Shown in pieces: positions 1-12,468 of a stretch of 64,000 bases of DNA. Source of the DNA: Monosporascus cannonballus (Eukaryota; Ascomycota; Sordariomycetes; Xylariales); NCBI GenBank assembly GCA_004154925.1, contig QJNS01000275.1:36514-100513 (forward strand), given 5' to 3'. Both the position numbers and the translations under genes were made by a program. Numbering within the stretch: the first letter of the stretch is position 1; each line of letters begins with the position of its first letter. The notes under the pieces were generated by a model that was given only the letters and a program-made list of their open reading frames with translations, made no database searches and was not told the origin of the DNA.

Positions 1-2215
1 AACGTATAAAAGATATTAATAAGATTATAATAAAAAATATATCTCGATTTAATGTACGGTTTTAAAGAGCAAATCAGTTTAATTTTACCCCAATAATATT
101 ATTAAATTTAAATCTTAAAACAACGGGGTTAATTTTATATTGTACTAATAAATCTTAGAAAAATAATATTAATAAATATTTTCGTCGCGAACGTGAGTGT
201 TTTTATTTCGTTATATAAATTATTTCATAATTATTTCATATAGCGATAGGTATTAATTAAGATATTTTGGAATTTTAATAAAGGTTTAATAACTTTTTAC
301 CCGGACCTACGTATTTTATACGCAATATCCTTTATATTTAATATTTCTTTCTATTAATAAAACGTACCTAAAATCTCATACTTTTAAAATTTACCTTTAA
401 TCGTTTTTCTATAAGGCCAAAATAATTTAAACACTTTTTTTATAATATCGTTTTATATCCGACTTTAATTATTAACGGTGGAAAATAATATCGCATATAA
501 TAAGAACGACATAGAAAGCACGCGCGAAAAATACAAAAAATATAAAAAAAAACGCTTTCCAAAATATTCGAACTACTGTTTATCAATACATTAAGACTAT
601 TACTAGTTACGGATCCAATATCCAATAATCTTAAAGGAGCTTTAAATATACTAGATATACACGGCGGAAATAACGAAAAGAAAGCACAAAAAATCATTAA
701 TTCTAGTTAGACTTCTATCGTAAACGGATTTTAATATATAAGCGAGAAAATATCTATTAATCCGGAAGATATTATTACTGCTTAAAAAAAGCAGTAATAA
801 ATAAAGTTATTATAAGGGTACGTAAAAATAAATTTGTAAAAGATTTAACGTCCAAACCTTAGTAAATCGCAATTACACGTATATAATAATTCGGATAACT
901 TGTTATCTTAATTATAATAAATAAAGTCTATCACTATTAAGCCTAAAAGATAACTTACGTAATTTTTATACTTATAACTTTAAAAAAATAAATATATATT
1001 TAAAGGTTTAGAAATTTAATTTGTTTTTATTCGATGATATTTATAAAAAATGAAAAAATTACAAAATAATTTAAACTAAGTATTCGAATTATTATTATAG
1101 CTAACAAAGAATTTATCGATAAGATCGATTCTGTTCTATAATAATTTTTTATCTAATTATTCTGTCGTAATAATATTTTATTTATAAAGCTTTTTCAATT
1201 TTAAATTATTATAAATTTAACTTTAATTTATTAACGTTATTAAATATTTATAACTATATGCTTAGTTATACTAGAAACTTTATAAAATAATCTTAAAAAA
1301 TACTTTACCGTAGTTTTACGAGTTTTAAATTAATTCGGTTAATATTAAGGACTTTCTCAATAAAGACAACAAAAATATTAGCGAACCGCCTGTTTTTTAT
1401 CGGCCTCTTTTTAAAAGGGCTTTACTTAAAAAGAAAACAAATTATAATCGTTTAAAAAAAGCGGGCAATCTTTACTCGTATTAAATTTGTAACAAATTGT
1501 TTTTTAATTAAGTAAAATTATTTTATAATTATTTCAAAAGTTTAAAATTAACTTTTCGTAACGTAAGTATCACGCGAAATTTGACGTTATTAATTCGACC
1601 AATTATTATTAATAACTAAAGTAGCTTCTTAATAGGTAAATTTCAAAATTATATAAATATTTAAAATTAATTTACGATTTTAAAAAACGTTATGAACGTT
1701 TTGTAAGAAGTAAATAAGTTAATATTTATTAAGTTTTTCGAAAGTAAATATCTATTCAGAAATAATTATAAAGTTTTTTAATTTTTTAAAACCTTTAATA
1801 TATACGTTATTTATAAAGGCGAATTATCTTTTTAAAAAAAGATATAGATTTCGTTAAAGAAATTTGCGATAATTATAATGTATTAAAAGGCCTTTAAATG
1901 TAATTATCAAAAATTGGTTTTTGAAAGCTAGATATTAAACCGGCTAAAAAAGAAATTCGCGGTAATTAAAAAAGAAAAATCGACAGAATCACGGTATTTG
2001 AAGTTTAGCTTAATAGCTTGGTTAAAGATGCGGTTTAAGTATACTTAATATAAGCAAGACATGGCGTTAATTTACTTATAATATCTAAAAACTTTATATT
2101 ATTAATAAATTTCGATTATTTATTATATATAATTATTTCTTAATATTTTACTCTATATTTAAAATTTTCAACTTATTACTTATATACGATTATTTCAGAT
2201 TATTTCTTTACCCAT
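1..2215. other. AT-rich RIP-degraded block, origin unknown
   Basis: This stretch is dominated by A and T, with few CA or TG dinucleotides and stop codons in every frame, the pattern left by RIP in ascomycete repeats. A short protein-like + strand stretch survives at about 1,345-1,487: 47 open codons, lysine-rich, with a proline pair. It ends in TAA and I recognise no family. A perfect hairpin lies at 772-800. No gene or element boundary can be supported. Confidence 0.6.
772..800. repeat. Perfect 12-bp hairpin
   Basis: Arms 772-783 (TTATTACTGCTT) and 789-800 are exact reverse complements around a five-base A loop. The arms include GC steps that are unusual in the surrounding AT-rich text. The role is unknown; it may be a remnant of a mobile-element structure. 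Confidence 0.6.
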
Positions 2216-2223
2216 GGTTAATC

Positions 2224-2258
2224 CGTAAGTATTTTAAAATATTTAAAAAATACTTACG
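2224..2258. repeat. 12-bp inverted repeat at island edge
   Basis: Arms 2,224-2,235 (CGTAAGTATTTT) and 2,247-2,258 are perfect reverse complements with an 11-bp spacer. It lies at the junction between AT-rich DNA and the 2.2-2.7 kb island. Confidence 0.6.
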
Positions 2259-2296
2259 AATCACCTATAGAAGTTTTCAAAAAAAAAAAACTCCTA

Positions 2297-2357
2297 TGGG
2301 TGACCCGTGGGTATTTCTTTTTTTTTTTTTACGTAGGTTTCCACGGGTACCCATTCC
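2297..2357. repeat. Imperfect inverted repeat with GGGTA/TACCC motifs around a T-tract
   Basis: The arm at about 2,297-2,312 reads ATGGGTGACCCGTGGG and pairs imperfectly with about 2,341-2,356, which reads CCACGGGTACCCAT. Between them lies a T-tract of about 12 bases. This fits a subterminal region of a DNA transposon, but the class is not proven. Confidence 0.45.
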
Positions 2358-3229
2358 CTCACCCTCAGGACACCAAATTTATCCAATGGAGTATCGGTAC
2401 TTGTGATTTCCATCTTCTGAAGAAGTCGCTCGCTTTATTCGGATATGAAGATATCCTGGGAGACCCATTCTCTTGTGAGCTTGCACTGATCCCAGCTTGG
2501 AGGACAGCGCTACCCACATTTCCGTCATGGAGGCTCGATGTAGCCTTTCCATCATTTTTCCCGGGGAGTCCTCTGGTCGGAACTTGGGTGAGAGAATGGA
2601 TACCCATCCATTACCTATTCAAAATGGCGAGTACTCGCGGATACCTATTAGATTCGCCAAGGACCCATTAGGTACCCATCGGGTCTTGCCAAGAACTCAC
2701 GAGCACCCAGTAAGTAAAAAATTTATATATAAATTAAATTAATAAAAAAAATTTGAAACAACCTGAAAAATTCCGACAAAAGTAATAATATTAAACAATT
2801 TAGGATTAAATTATATATAACGTTTTAAATATCTTAAAAGCAAATAACGCCGATTTTTCTTTAAGTCTAATTTTTTATTAATATTATTTATTTTGAATAT
2901 TCTTCGAATCCTTATTATTTTGCCACTGATTATTTTATACGTTTTTTATATTTAAACTGTTGGTTATAAGTTTTGCTTAATAAAATGTTAACTTTTTTTA
3001 CTAAATGCTGCATTTTTATTTACACTGTTACTAAGTTTTAGTTATAACTTAAAATATTTTTAATTAATTATATGATGTTTTCGTTAAATCGTATTTTATT
3101 TGGTATAAAAAACGTATACGTTCATTTTTATAAAAAATTACAGAATTTTTAAATTATTTTAAATAGTTTTTACTTTCAAATCATTCGATTAATATAATTT
3201 TTACCGCCCTTTATTTGAAGGAAATAAAT

Positions 3230-3430
3230 AGATAAGCGAGCTGATGGCCGAACAATCGCAGAGTATTTCAAGAAGTACGTAGATTAATAGATTTCTATAT
3301 AGGTTATATGCGTATTCGCTGGGATATGTGATTTTGTAGATGTCTTAAGCAGGTGGATCGGCGACTGGTCGCCGACATTTAGCCGTACCTCTCGTGTTCT
3401 CTCATTTCTCTACATTTGTATACCGCCTAT
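3230..3430 (+). repeat. Partial copy of dispersed repeat R
   Basis: A GC-richer patch whose segment at about 3,288-3,395 resembles the R repeats at 17.3 kb and, inverted, 47.2 kb. It shares a TATAGGTTAT-like segment and, about 65 bp on, a GGTSGRTCGGYGRCTGGTCG-like segment. Similarity is weaker than between the other two copies, and the conserved hairpin of those copies is not preserved. Confidence 0.35.
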
Positions 3431-4264
3431 AAAAAATTTAAAATCGTGATTAATTTTTCTGTTATTATAAAATTTGGCTTATTAAATTTTAAAACAGCAT
3501 TTTGTTAAATAATAATTTAATAATTATTTAATATTCTTCAATTATATATAAAATAGCAACTTTATATATTAATATTATTTTACAATTATTTTTACTTTTT
3601 TTAAAAAAATTTATTATTAAATAAAATAGCCGTTTTTCTTTTTTAAAAAATGTAGAACTTTTTTTACATAATAATTTCCTAGTTAAACTTATAAACATTA
3701 TTTTTCTAGCCGGAGAATCTTTTTTATACCGTAAGGATAATATTTTTTAACGCTCGGTAACTTTTTAAACATTAGAATTAACTGGCAAGCTGCTTTCATA
3801 ATACGCGTTATTTTAAATGTTATCATAATTATTAAATTATTAATAAATAATCATTTTACAGCTATTTTAATAAAACTTTATAATTATAAATAAATTAATT
3901 TTTATAATAAGGTTAAATTATAATTTTAATAATGGTACGATAACACGTAAGTATTCAGCGAATTTTTAATTAAATATAAATATAAAATACTGTTCTAAGA
4001 AAATAAAGTATATAAAATAATCTAAAGTAATTAAAAAATATTTTCAAAACATATATAAGGATTTTATTTTAACTATTTTTATCTTATTATTAAATCAAGC
4101 AATAATATATATAATATTACCATTTTATGGTTATTAATTTTATTTTAATATATAAAACCAATGTTTTTGCTAAAATTTTATATATTTTATCATAAAATTA
4201 AAAAAACCAAATACGAATATTTCAATTAAAGTTAATCCGTTTTAAAAAAACGACAAATATATTA

Positions 4265-4890
4265 ATGAACGTATTACATAAGCTCCCAACTGAAACAAGA
4301 TCGCGACTTCGTTTTTGGAACCTTGTAACAATTAATCCAAATAACTCAACTACAACACATTTAATTGATTTAAATCGACCGTATTCTTTATCGCTAACTG
4401 TATATACAATTCCGGAACAAATATACGTATCATATCAAGGCTTATTGCGGATATTATATTGCTATTCTTTTTTTAACAGTCTTGTAATCGACCGCCTTTT
4501 AATGCGTTTAAATTAATATTACTCCCATTTCGAAAGTACTAAAGCCGACAGACAAAAAAACGATTACCGACCAAATTCTTAACCTATATACGCAAACGTT
4601 TCTTATCAGGCTTTAATACGTAAAAGATATTCGCAAAATACGTCGTATTAAAAGATTACAAGGCGAGTTGTAAGGCTGTAGAGCAAGGCTATAAGGCTTG
4701 CTACAAAGCACGTCTCGAGGCGCGTCGTAAGGCGTATCGCGGTATTGCAGGATTTGCCAGAGCAACAATTCGATTTTACGTATTTAAAATAATTAAAACA
4801 AACGTTTCCAATAAAGAAAAATCTTTATTATACGGAATAAATAATTTTTTTCGATCGATAAAAAAGGTGGTAATAAGAAATTGCTGTTAA
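4265..4890. other. Less-mutated patch with decayed coding character
   Basis: This stretch keeps far more C, and CG steps, than its surroundings. A + strand frame is open with ATG at 4,265-4,516 (83 codons, rich in threonine, asparagine and leucine). A second + strand stretch at about 4,637-4,891 is open for about 80 codons and rich in lysine, arginine and alanine, with AAGGC repeated at irregular spacing. I recognise no family. The most likely reading is a younger or less intensely mutated transposon fragment. Confidence 0.3.
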
Positions 4891-7800
4891 CCGTTATTAA
4901 TAATAGTAATTACAAAAAGGTTAAACGAAAGAATTAGCAATATGGCATCCGTAACAAACCTTAATATAATACGTATATTTGTTTTAAAGCTATATATATA
5001 GTTAGGGATAAAAAATACGGTTGATTTAAATCAATTAAATATGTTTTAATTAAGTTGTTTAGATGAATTATTACAAGGTTTCTAAAAAACGAATCGCAAA
5101 CTTTTTTTAAGTCGCGAGCTTATGTAATACGTTATGTTATTTATTACTTTAATTTAATTATTACGAACCGAATTTAATGTAAGTTTAATAATAAATTTAA
5201 ATTATTTTGATAAAATAATTAGTATTAAATGATCTTTAAAATTTAACTTTTGAAAATCTCATTTTTTTAAATAACACTTTGACTTTTGGCATTAATTAAT
5301 CTTTTTTTTGTAAAGTTAATTCTTAAATATAGTTCTTATATATTAAAATCCGTTTATTTTAATAGTCTAACAAATATATAAAAATTTCTAAGATATTTAA
5401 TTTTCGTTTCTATTATTTTCGAGTTTATCCGAATTTTACTTGGCGTGAAATGTATTTAATAATAGGTTATATTAATTTAGTAAATCTTTTAGATTTTCTA
5501 TATATGAAATTAAAAATATATCTCGTATTTTTTCTTAACGTTTTTCGAATCGTTTGCGAATATAAACAAAATCGTTGTCACTATATAAAATATTTTGATT
5601 TAAATTAAATATTTTAATTCAAATGTAAAGTTGTATAATTACAAGTAATTTATATTATTAAGCGTATAGTAACTAACGGTTAAAATTACATTTTAATTAA
5701 AAGAATTTTAAATATAAATTAAATTATATAGAAAGTAAATATAACTAAAAATATATTATTACTTCCTTATTATAATATTAAAATAATTTAGAAACAGTTT
5801 TTAAATGTTTTTGTACTTGAAAATAAAAAAAGGTATAATAAATCATATATCCCGCTTATTATAATTTTTATAATAGTTTTATATTTTTACTTGCAGCATT
5901 TAAAGCTTATTTTTTAAAATATATTATTAAATAATTTGTAACTAAAAACCTCTCAATTAATCGTTAAAATAATTACGAAATTTAGTAATTATATTACTTA
6001 ATAAAAGATCTAGAAAAACGAAAAGCTAAGTTGATAATTAATTATTAATATATAATTTGTTGATATTTTTTAAAAAAACATTTAAAATTATTATTTTAAT
6101 GCTTTTTTATAATAATTACAACTATATTAATAATCTCTGAATAAATCCGAAAAATCTTAATTTTTTTATATTCTTTTTACTTCTTTTTTTGGTTTTTTCT
6201 GTAAATAATAATTTTAATAACTTTTAACGATGTACTTTTTACATTTACGTAAATGCTCAGGCAGAGTTTTATAGCCACTTATTATAACAAAAAATATAGT
6301 CTTTTTAAAAAATCGATTTTATTGGTTATTCAAATAAAATATTTAAAACTAGTAACTAAATTACGAATAAATTTAGTATTATTAAGCGGTAATATATACC
6401 CCGTTTTTTAATAATAAATATTTAAGTATAAATATTTACCTTACGAAATATGAATTATTAAATACGTAACACAAGAATTATCTAATTGTAGCAGCTATAT
6501 CTATTATAAATTATTTAAAATACAAGTTGATAATGTAAAATTTTATTTGTAAAGATGTTTATTATAGTTCAACAATAGATTTTTAATAAAGCCGAAATAC
6601 ATTTAAATAATAAATATGTATAATTATAAAAATTGAATATTTATTTTCTAATTATTTTAAGTAATACGTTATAATACAATTATATATTTTTATTTCGGAT
6701 TAGTAAGGGTTTTACTTTATTTCGTCAAGCTTTTAAGTTTTTATTTTATTCGGTTAAAGAGTTTTTCAATATATTTAGTAATTCTATACAATAAGCTTTA
6801 AGGAAATTTATTAAATACTTTATATAAAATATACAATATATATATATTATCGAACTTCGGATCCTTATTAAATGTTTATATAATATTCGATAAAATTATT
6901 TATATATTTTTTCTTAGAGTCAAAATTATTATTTAAACTAAAAACACGAATTTGGTCGGTTATTTTTAAGCTTTTTAATTTCTATAACAGCTTATTATTA
7001 TTAAATCTAATCGTTTTAATATGTCAAAAGTAAATATTAATAAAAAATAATATTTTTTAATTGTTGATTAATTTACTAACTAATAGTTTTTAAAACCAAA
7101 ACATTTAAAAACACGACTTATATGTTATGATTAATTAATATAGAGATTTTTAAAGGAATTCTCCTTAATTTATATTTAATACGTATATTAATATACATAT
7201 TTAATATTAATAGGTGAATCTATTTTTATAAATTACTTTTATAATTCGAAAATAGGTATTTAAAAACATTTAATAAATATATATTTAAATAGGAAATCAT
7301 TAATTAAATAATTTAAAATAATACTAGGTGTTAATTTTAACTAAGAAGGTTTATTTGAAAAATATTATCCTGAAAGAAAAGAAAACGTTAAAAATAAAAT
7401 CAAGCTTAATAAATATATATTAATAAAATCTTTATATAATAATTATTTTAAAGCTATATTAAATATATATGTATATTAAAGTTTTTATTGTTAATAATTA
7501 AATCCATTTAATTCATTTTTTGCGATCTATAGTATTTCGTAAATGTTTTTTATAAATTTCTTTCGTTTTTTAGAAACAATATTAAAATATGTAAAGTAAT
7601 ACTTATATCGCCGAAACTAAATTTTTGATTGTCCAGTTATCGGTTAGAAAATTTATATAAAACTTTTTAATATTTATTTTACGGTTTGTTTTGTTAAATA
7701 TATTAATAGTTTTATTTAATAGATTTTCGTTCTTTTTATTATTAATATTTATTTAAAACTATAATTACAGATAAAACCAAATTACTTAAACCTTATATTA

Positions 7801-10800
7801 ATGTTCTTAATATTAATAATGAATTTTAAATAAAATAAGAAATCGGCCGTTAATTATATTGAAAATTAAACTCAATTCGAATAATTTAACATAAAAAAGC
7901 CATTTTTTTAACTAACTAGGTTCGGTAAATTATATTATTATTAAATAATTATTAATCCAATTATAAATATTGAAATTCTGAATTTAATATTTAGGTATAC
8001 TATTTTCGATTACAATATATTATAATTAACCTTCAGGTTTAAGGATTTTCGTTAATATTTCTTAATAAGTAATTGTTGTTAAATATTTCGTTATTATTTT
8101 AATTAAGGTTTTTATTTTAGAATAATATATCTTAGAATAATTTATTATAATCGAAAACAGTATTTTTAAAATTAAAGTTTTCGAAAGATTGCAATGTAAT
8201 TTCGGTAATATAATAAATTCGATAAAAACTAGCATAAAGAAATGTTTTAACAAACGGATAATTAAGAAAGATCAAAGAGAAATAATCGAAATTATGTAAA
8301 TAAAGAGCAATATAAAATTTTAAAATTATATGTTAACGTTTTTAAACGTTATTTTCTACCCTTTTTTATAACAATTTGTACTAAAATTATTTATTTTATT
8401 TATTTTAATTCGTATTTAATATTACCAAAATAATATACTTGAACAGCTATACGTTTTAAGTAATATCTTAAATATTTTACGAATTAACAGTATTTAAAAT
8501 AAATTTTATCAAAGTTTTAAAGATTTTATGTTGAATTTTTTTCGTTACCTAAATTTACTAAATATATCTTCATTTAACGTATAATACAAGATAGATTAAT
8601 ATTATTAGCTAACCTTATTTCTAATCACGTAAAGATAACATTAAATACATCAATAAAGATTTAATTAAAATATTTGTGCGTAAAGTTCGGCGTTATAAAT
8701 ACAAGCGTAATAATAGATATATAACGAAATTATTTTATAATTATTTTATTATTAATACTTTTAATAAATGAAATTTACGACATTAAAAAATACTATTTTA
8801 ATACGTTATATGCAATATATTTATAAATAAACTATTTTAATTTATACAGATAAAAACTTTTATTTTACTAATGCTGTAAAGAATTACAAAAGATATTCTG
8901 TTGTTTATATAAAAAATATATAAAACTTTAAGTGAAGTATAATTAAATTATTCGCAAGGTTTCAAATTATTAAAATATAATTATTATAAATTCAGTTATT
9001 AAAGCGTTTGAAATAATAAAAATCTATATTTTATTAAGCTTCTTTATTTTGTTTTTTTATTTAATAATTTAAATTTTTCATTTTTATCTTAATTAAATTG
9101 TATTACGTTATCTGATTCTAATACAGTATTTTTAATATCGACTATTTAATTTGTAAAATAATTTTAAAATAATTATATTCGAAAATTTTATTTTTAATTC
9201 TATAATACTGCTTTTCCTTAAACGTTTCAAATTTAAGAAATTATTATTTTAAAATCTTTATACCAAATATTTCGAGCGCAAAAAGCTAATATTGTAATAA
9301 AACAAAATAATATCGAAAGAATTCGATATAGTTTAATGTAATAAAATAAACCTAAATTAAATAAAAAATATTTAAGTCATTCTATACTTTTAAAGAAATA
9401 AACAGTACAAAATATAATTACTAAGCGAAAGATTAATACTTATTAATAAATATTAATAATAAAATAACGAAAATAGTGTAAAATAATAACACTATCGCTA
9501 ATAGTATTCGCTATAAATCTATTATGAATACTTTAAATTATTTAATAGTTAAATTATCGACAAATCGTATTACGTCTTAAATTTAAAGATTTCGTATAAT
9601 AATCTAATATATAAACTTTCACCCCTATTATTTTTTAATTTTTTATTAACAATTCTAATGCTTATTACCGACTTAAAATAAAAATAATAAGGGATGTCTA
9701 TTTATATAGTAAATTAAAATTGTCTAATTCATTATCAACAAAATTATAAACCTTTTATAATACTTTCGATATCGTATATTTTAATTATTTTTAGCACTTA
9801 ACATTTTTATAAATCGAAATAATTTTAATGTTAATAATAAAGTTGAAAATATTAAAGAAAGGTACTTGTATATTTCGTTTCGGACGTTTAAATATTTTGC
9901 AGTACCTTATTTTTAAGAGTTTTAATATAATTTTAAATCACTTAAAATTCAATATTTAAAATAATATAAACTCGTAAACAATATATATTTTAAATTATAT
10001 TAATATGACAATAATTTTCAAATATTTCTAAAATTTATGAATTTTTGTTTATAGAAATGTTTCGATTGAAGTTATAATCTACGACAATTACTTAAAGTAT
10101 TTTTTATTTATACAAAATGTTTTTATTATATTATTTCACTCGGTATAAATTTCATAATGCTTTTATATAAAAAATATTTTAGCTTAATATTACAGAAAAA
10201 ACAATATTTTCTAAAAGGTTATTGCGGTTTTCTATTTGAGCAAATTCGAAAGTAGTAAAAGAGTTCGCTCGTTTAATTACCTTAAAATTTAATATCAGAA
10301 ATAAATATATTAAAAACTTATTTTCAAAAATTTATTTAAAATTATACCGTATTTTATTATTAAGGATTACCGTCTTTATAATATAGCGTAATAAGGCTAA
10401 AAAATATATTATACGTTATTTCGATAAAAAATCCCGTAACTTTATTTCTAAAATTCGCTTTTATTGTTTGAAGTTTTTTTATTATAAGTATATTAAAAGA
10501 AATTATAAGATAAAAGTTTAATTACATTAACATTTTTAAATGAAAATAATACAATTTAATTAGATTTTAAAATTGACCTACTAATCGAAAACGCTGAAAA
10601 CTTTTAAAAGATTTATTAAACAAAATTTTTTAAATAAGATTTTAATATTATTAATGATATTTACGATAAAATTATTTTTGCTATATTTGATAATATAATT
10701 TTTAAGTTTCGTATAAGTAATAATTTTGTACAGAAAAATCTAAGAATAATTTAAATTAAAAATCGTTATAATATTAACTTCTTAACTATAATACGAATAT

Positions 10801-10952
10801 TTTGTTCGCTAAATTACACTTATGAAAATAAATAATAATACTATATTTTACATATTAACTATAATTTTTATACTAAATTATTTTAAATCTTTTAATTTAT
10901 TTTTAAATAAATAATAACTTTTAACAAAATTTGGCTTTTCGAAAAATAATAT

Positions 10953-11042
10953 ATATTATTTTTATAAAATATTTATTATTTTTATAAAATATTTATTATT
11001 TTTATAAAATATTTATTATTTTTATAAAATATTTATTATTTT
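10953..11042. repeat. 20-bp tandem repeat, about 4.5 copies
   Basis: The unit TTTATAAAATATTTATTATT repeats almost without change. The near-identity suggests recent expansion compared with the mutated sequence around it. It ends about 85 bp before the GC-normal island that starts at 11,128. Confidence 0.85.
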
Positions 11043-11163
11043 AAATTATTTTATTTTCTTAAATCAAATTTGGAATTTATGTATTTCGTTAATAGATAAT
11101 CGTAAGTACTTAATAGCTTCTTGGCATTACTTATTAGGTACCCGCGAGCCGTGGGTAATTTTC

Positions 11164-11204
11164 GGTGGGTGGTTCCTCCCTCACCCTTGTCGGAACCAAC
11201 CACC
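11164..11204. repeat. 13-bp inverted repeat at island's left end
   Basis: GGTGGGTGGTTCC at 11,164-11,176 pairs with GGAACCAACCACC at 11,192-11,204, 12 of 13 positions matching, around a 15-bp loop. It lies 32 bp before the first ATG of the broken reading frame, so it could be a subterminal transposon structure or a promoter or leader hairpin. Confidence 0.6.
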
Positions 11205-11236
11205 ATCCCTCGGCGGACAAACTCCAGCTAATTGAA

Positions 11237-12468
11237 ATGCTCCGCCTTTTTCTTGCGCTCCACGATGACGTATCCACTCGTAACCTAGACTCGGTTTGGC
11301 CATTAGCTGAGAGGCCCCTGCCATTTCGCTTACCAGTCGACCAAACTTTTTTTCAAGATCTTCAGCCACTCGAAGGCACGCAGAAGCAGCATGGCCGCCG
11401 CGGCGGAGGCCGCCGACTACCACTAGAAATCCAGTCGATCATAGCCCAAAGACTAGAAAGTCGAACAGATGGCTCCTATGAATGTGGTTGTGGCAAAAGA
11501 CTAACGAATCCGGTTTTGTTTCGTAAGAGTGTCGCTCTCATACACTTCGGCAGCCGAATACATCGTTCTATGTTCCCGAACGATCCCTTCCGCCGCGAAT
11601 GTCAAACTATTCTGCCAAACAGGTACGGTGAAACCCTACGAGCACACCTGGAAACAAACGAACACATCAGTTTCGAGAAGAAATTCCTCAAAGCTGAGGA
11701 TATGATCAACGAATTGAGAAGTATTCAAATTAGTCTTTCGATCAATCCTATAGCACTCAAAACCCTTGTCATAGAGTGAAGATTCCATTGTTCGCCATAT
11801 ACAATACGATCGCGAATGGACGAGATCGACTACGCGACTATCCGGAGGCAGTACAAATCCCATTGCGGAGACAAAGAGCGTCCTATAGCATTCATTTGTA
11901 GTTGTGGTGCAGTTGGGACCAGGTGCTGGCGGAAAAAAAGAACGCCGACACCATCTAGAGACTGCTCTACATAAAAAGGAACATGGATTATCTCAATTCC
12001 TATTCACGGTGTCAATGCGGGCTTTATGTGCGCAACTCTTATGCGGATGCGCATCGTGTAAGCGCCATGCACCGGGATTCCATGCCAGGGATGCCGGCTA
12101 CGCCATGCGACTGGAAACCCGGCCCATGGAGTGTGCTTCGCGTTCTTCACGAACCTAGCGTACGGACAGATAAAGTGACTCAAAGCCAGCTCCTGGATCA
12201 CATGGATTCGATGAATGGGGACGATGAGGATGAGGACGATGAGGGTGGATCTGAGTTTGAGAATGAATACCGGGATAAGGGCGATGAGGCTGAAGGAAAA
12301 AGAAAAGAGGGAGAAGATTATAAGGGCAGTGTGATGGGCGTTTTGATGGACGAAGAGGACTACCTTTCCGATATTTCATTATCGACAGTGAGCGAAGACT
12401 GGGCCTCTATAGGAGCCGCAGCATTACGCGGCGAGATGCCTGATGGACCGACTCTGAGCGGTTCATAA
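11237..12468 (+). pseudogene. Broken gene with repeated C-x-C-G zinc-finger-like motifs
   Basis: I do not recognise the family. The first ATG is at 11,237; that frame runs 180 codons to a TGA at 11,777-11,779 and, past it, stays open to 11,974. A frame change near 11,933-11,939 (a run of seven A) leads to a second frame. Another near 11,973-11,977 (five A) leads to a frame with ATG at 11,983 that ends at 12,468 (161 codons). Across these pieces one pattern recurs: C-x-C-G followed by basic residues and two histidines four to six residues apart. Examples are ECGCGKRL, CSCGAVG and CQCGLYV; a degenerate unit near 11,600-11,680 keeps only the histidine half. The last piece ends in a long Asp/Glu-rich tract at about 12,214-12,315. 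The CxCG spacing resembles nucleic-acid-binding C2H2-like fingers; DNA or RNA binding is inference. Breaks at A-runs could be decay, assembly error or ribosomal frameshifting; introns are a further alternative. Confidence 0.4.

Larger units (their letters stand above)
2216..2720. mobile_element. GC-normal island, possible short non-autonomous transposon
   Basis: About 500 bp of normal composition sit inside the mutated desert. Both ends are rich in short motifs of the kind GGGTA/TACCC: near 2,297-2,312, 2,341-2,357, 2,597-2,608 and 2,660-2,685. Such subterminal motifs are common in hAT-type DNA transposons, so a late-inserted non-autonomous element is my inference. Reading frames of 80-120 codons overlap here on both strands without protein character, so I call no gene. 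The left edge resembles the left edge of the island at 11,128. Terminal inverted repeats and a target duplication were not established. Confidence 0.35.
2721..10950. other. AT-rich RIP-degraded block
   Basis: Eight kilobases of mostly mutated DNA without a supportable gene. Two patches stand out: 3,230-3,430 and 4,265-4,890. The rest shows only stop-rich frames, short TA runs and A/T tracts. It is probably a stack of degraded transposons, but I could not match LTRs or coding domains here. Confidence 0.55.

Noticed and set aside
2300..2742. Overlapping frames of 80-123 codons in the small island
   Set aside because: Three frames on two strands overlap, none has domain or codon character, and one starts in a T-tract. 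This fits non-coding transposon DNA.
10953..11042. CRISPR-like array
   Set aside because: The 20-bp units are directly adjacent with no spacers; it is an ordinary AT-rich tandem repeat, and CRISPR is not expected in a fungal nuclear genome.
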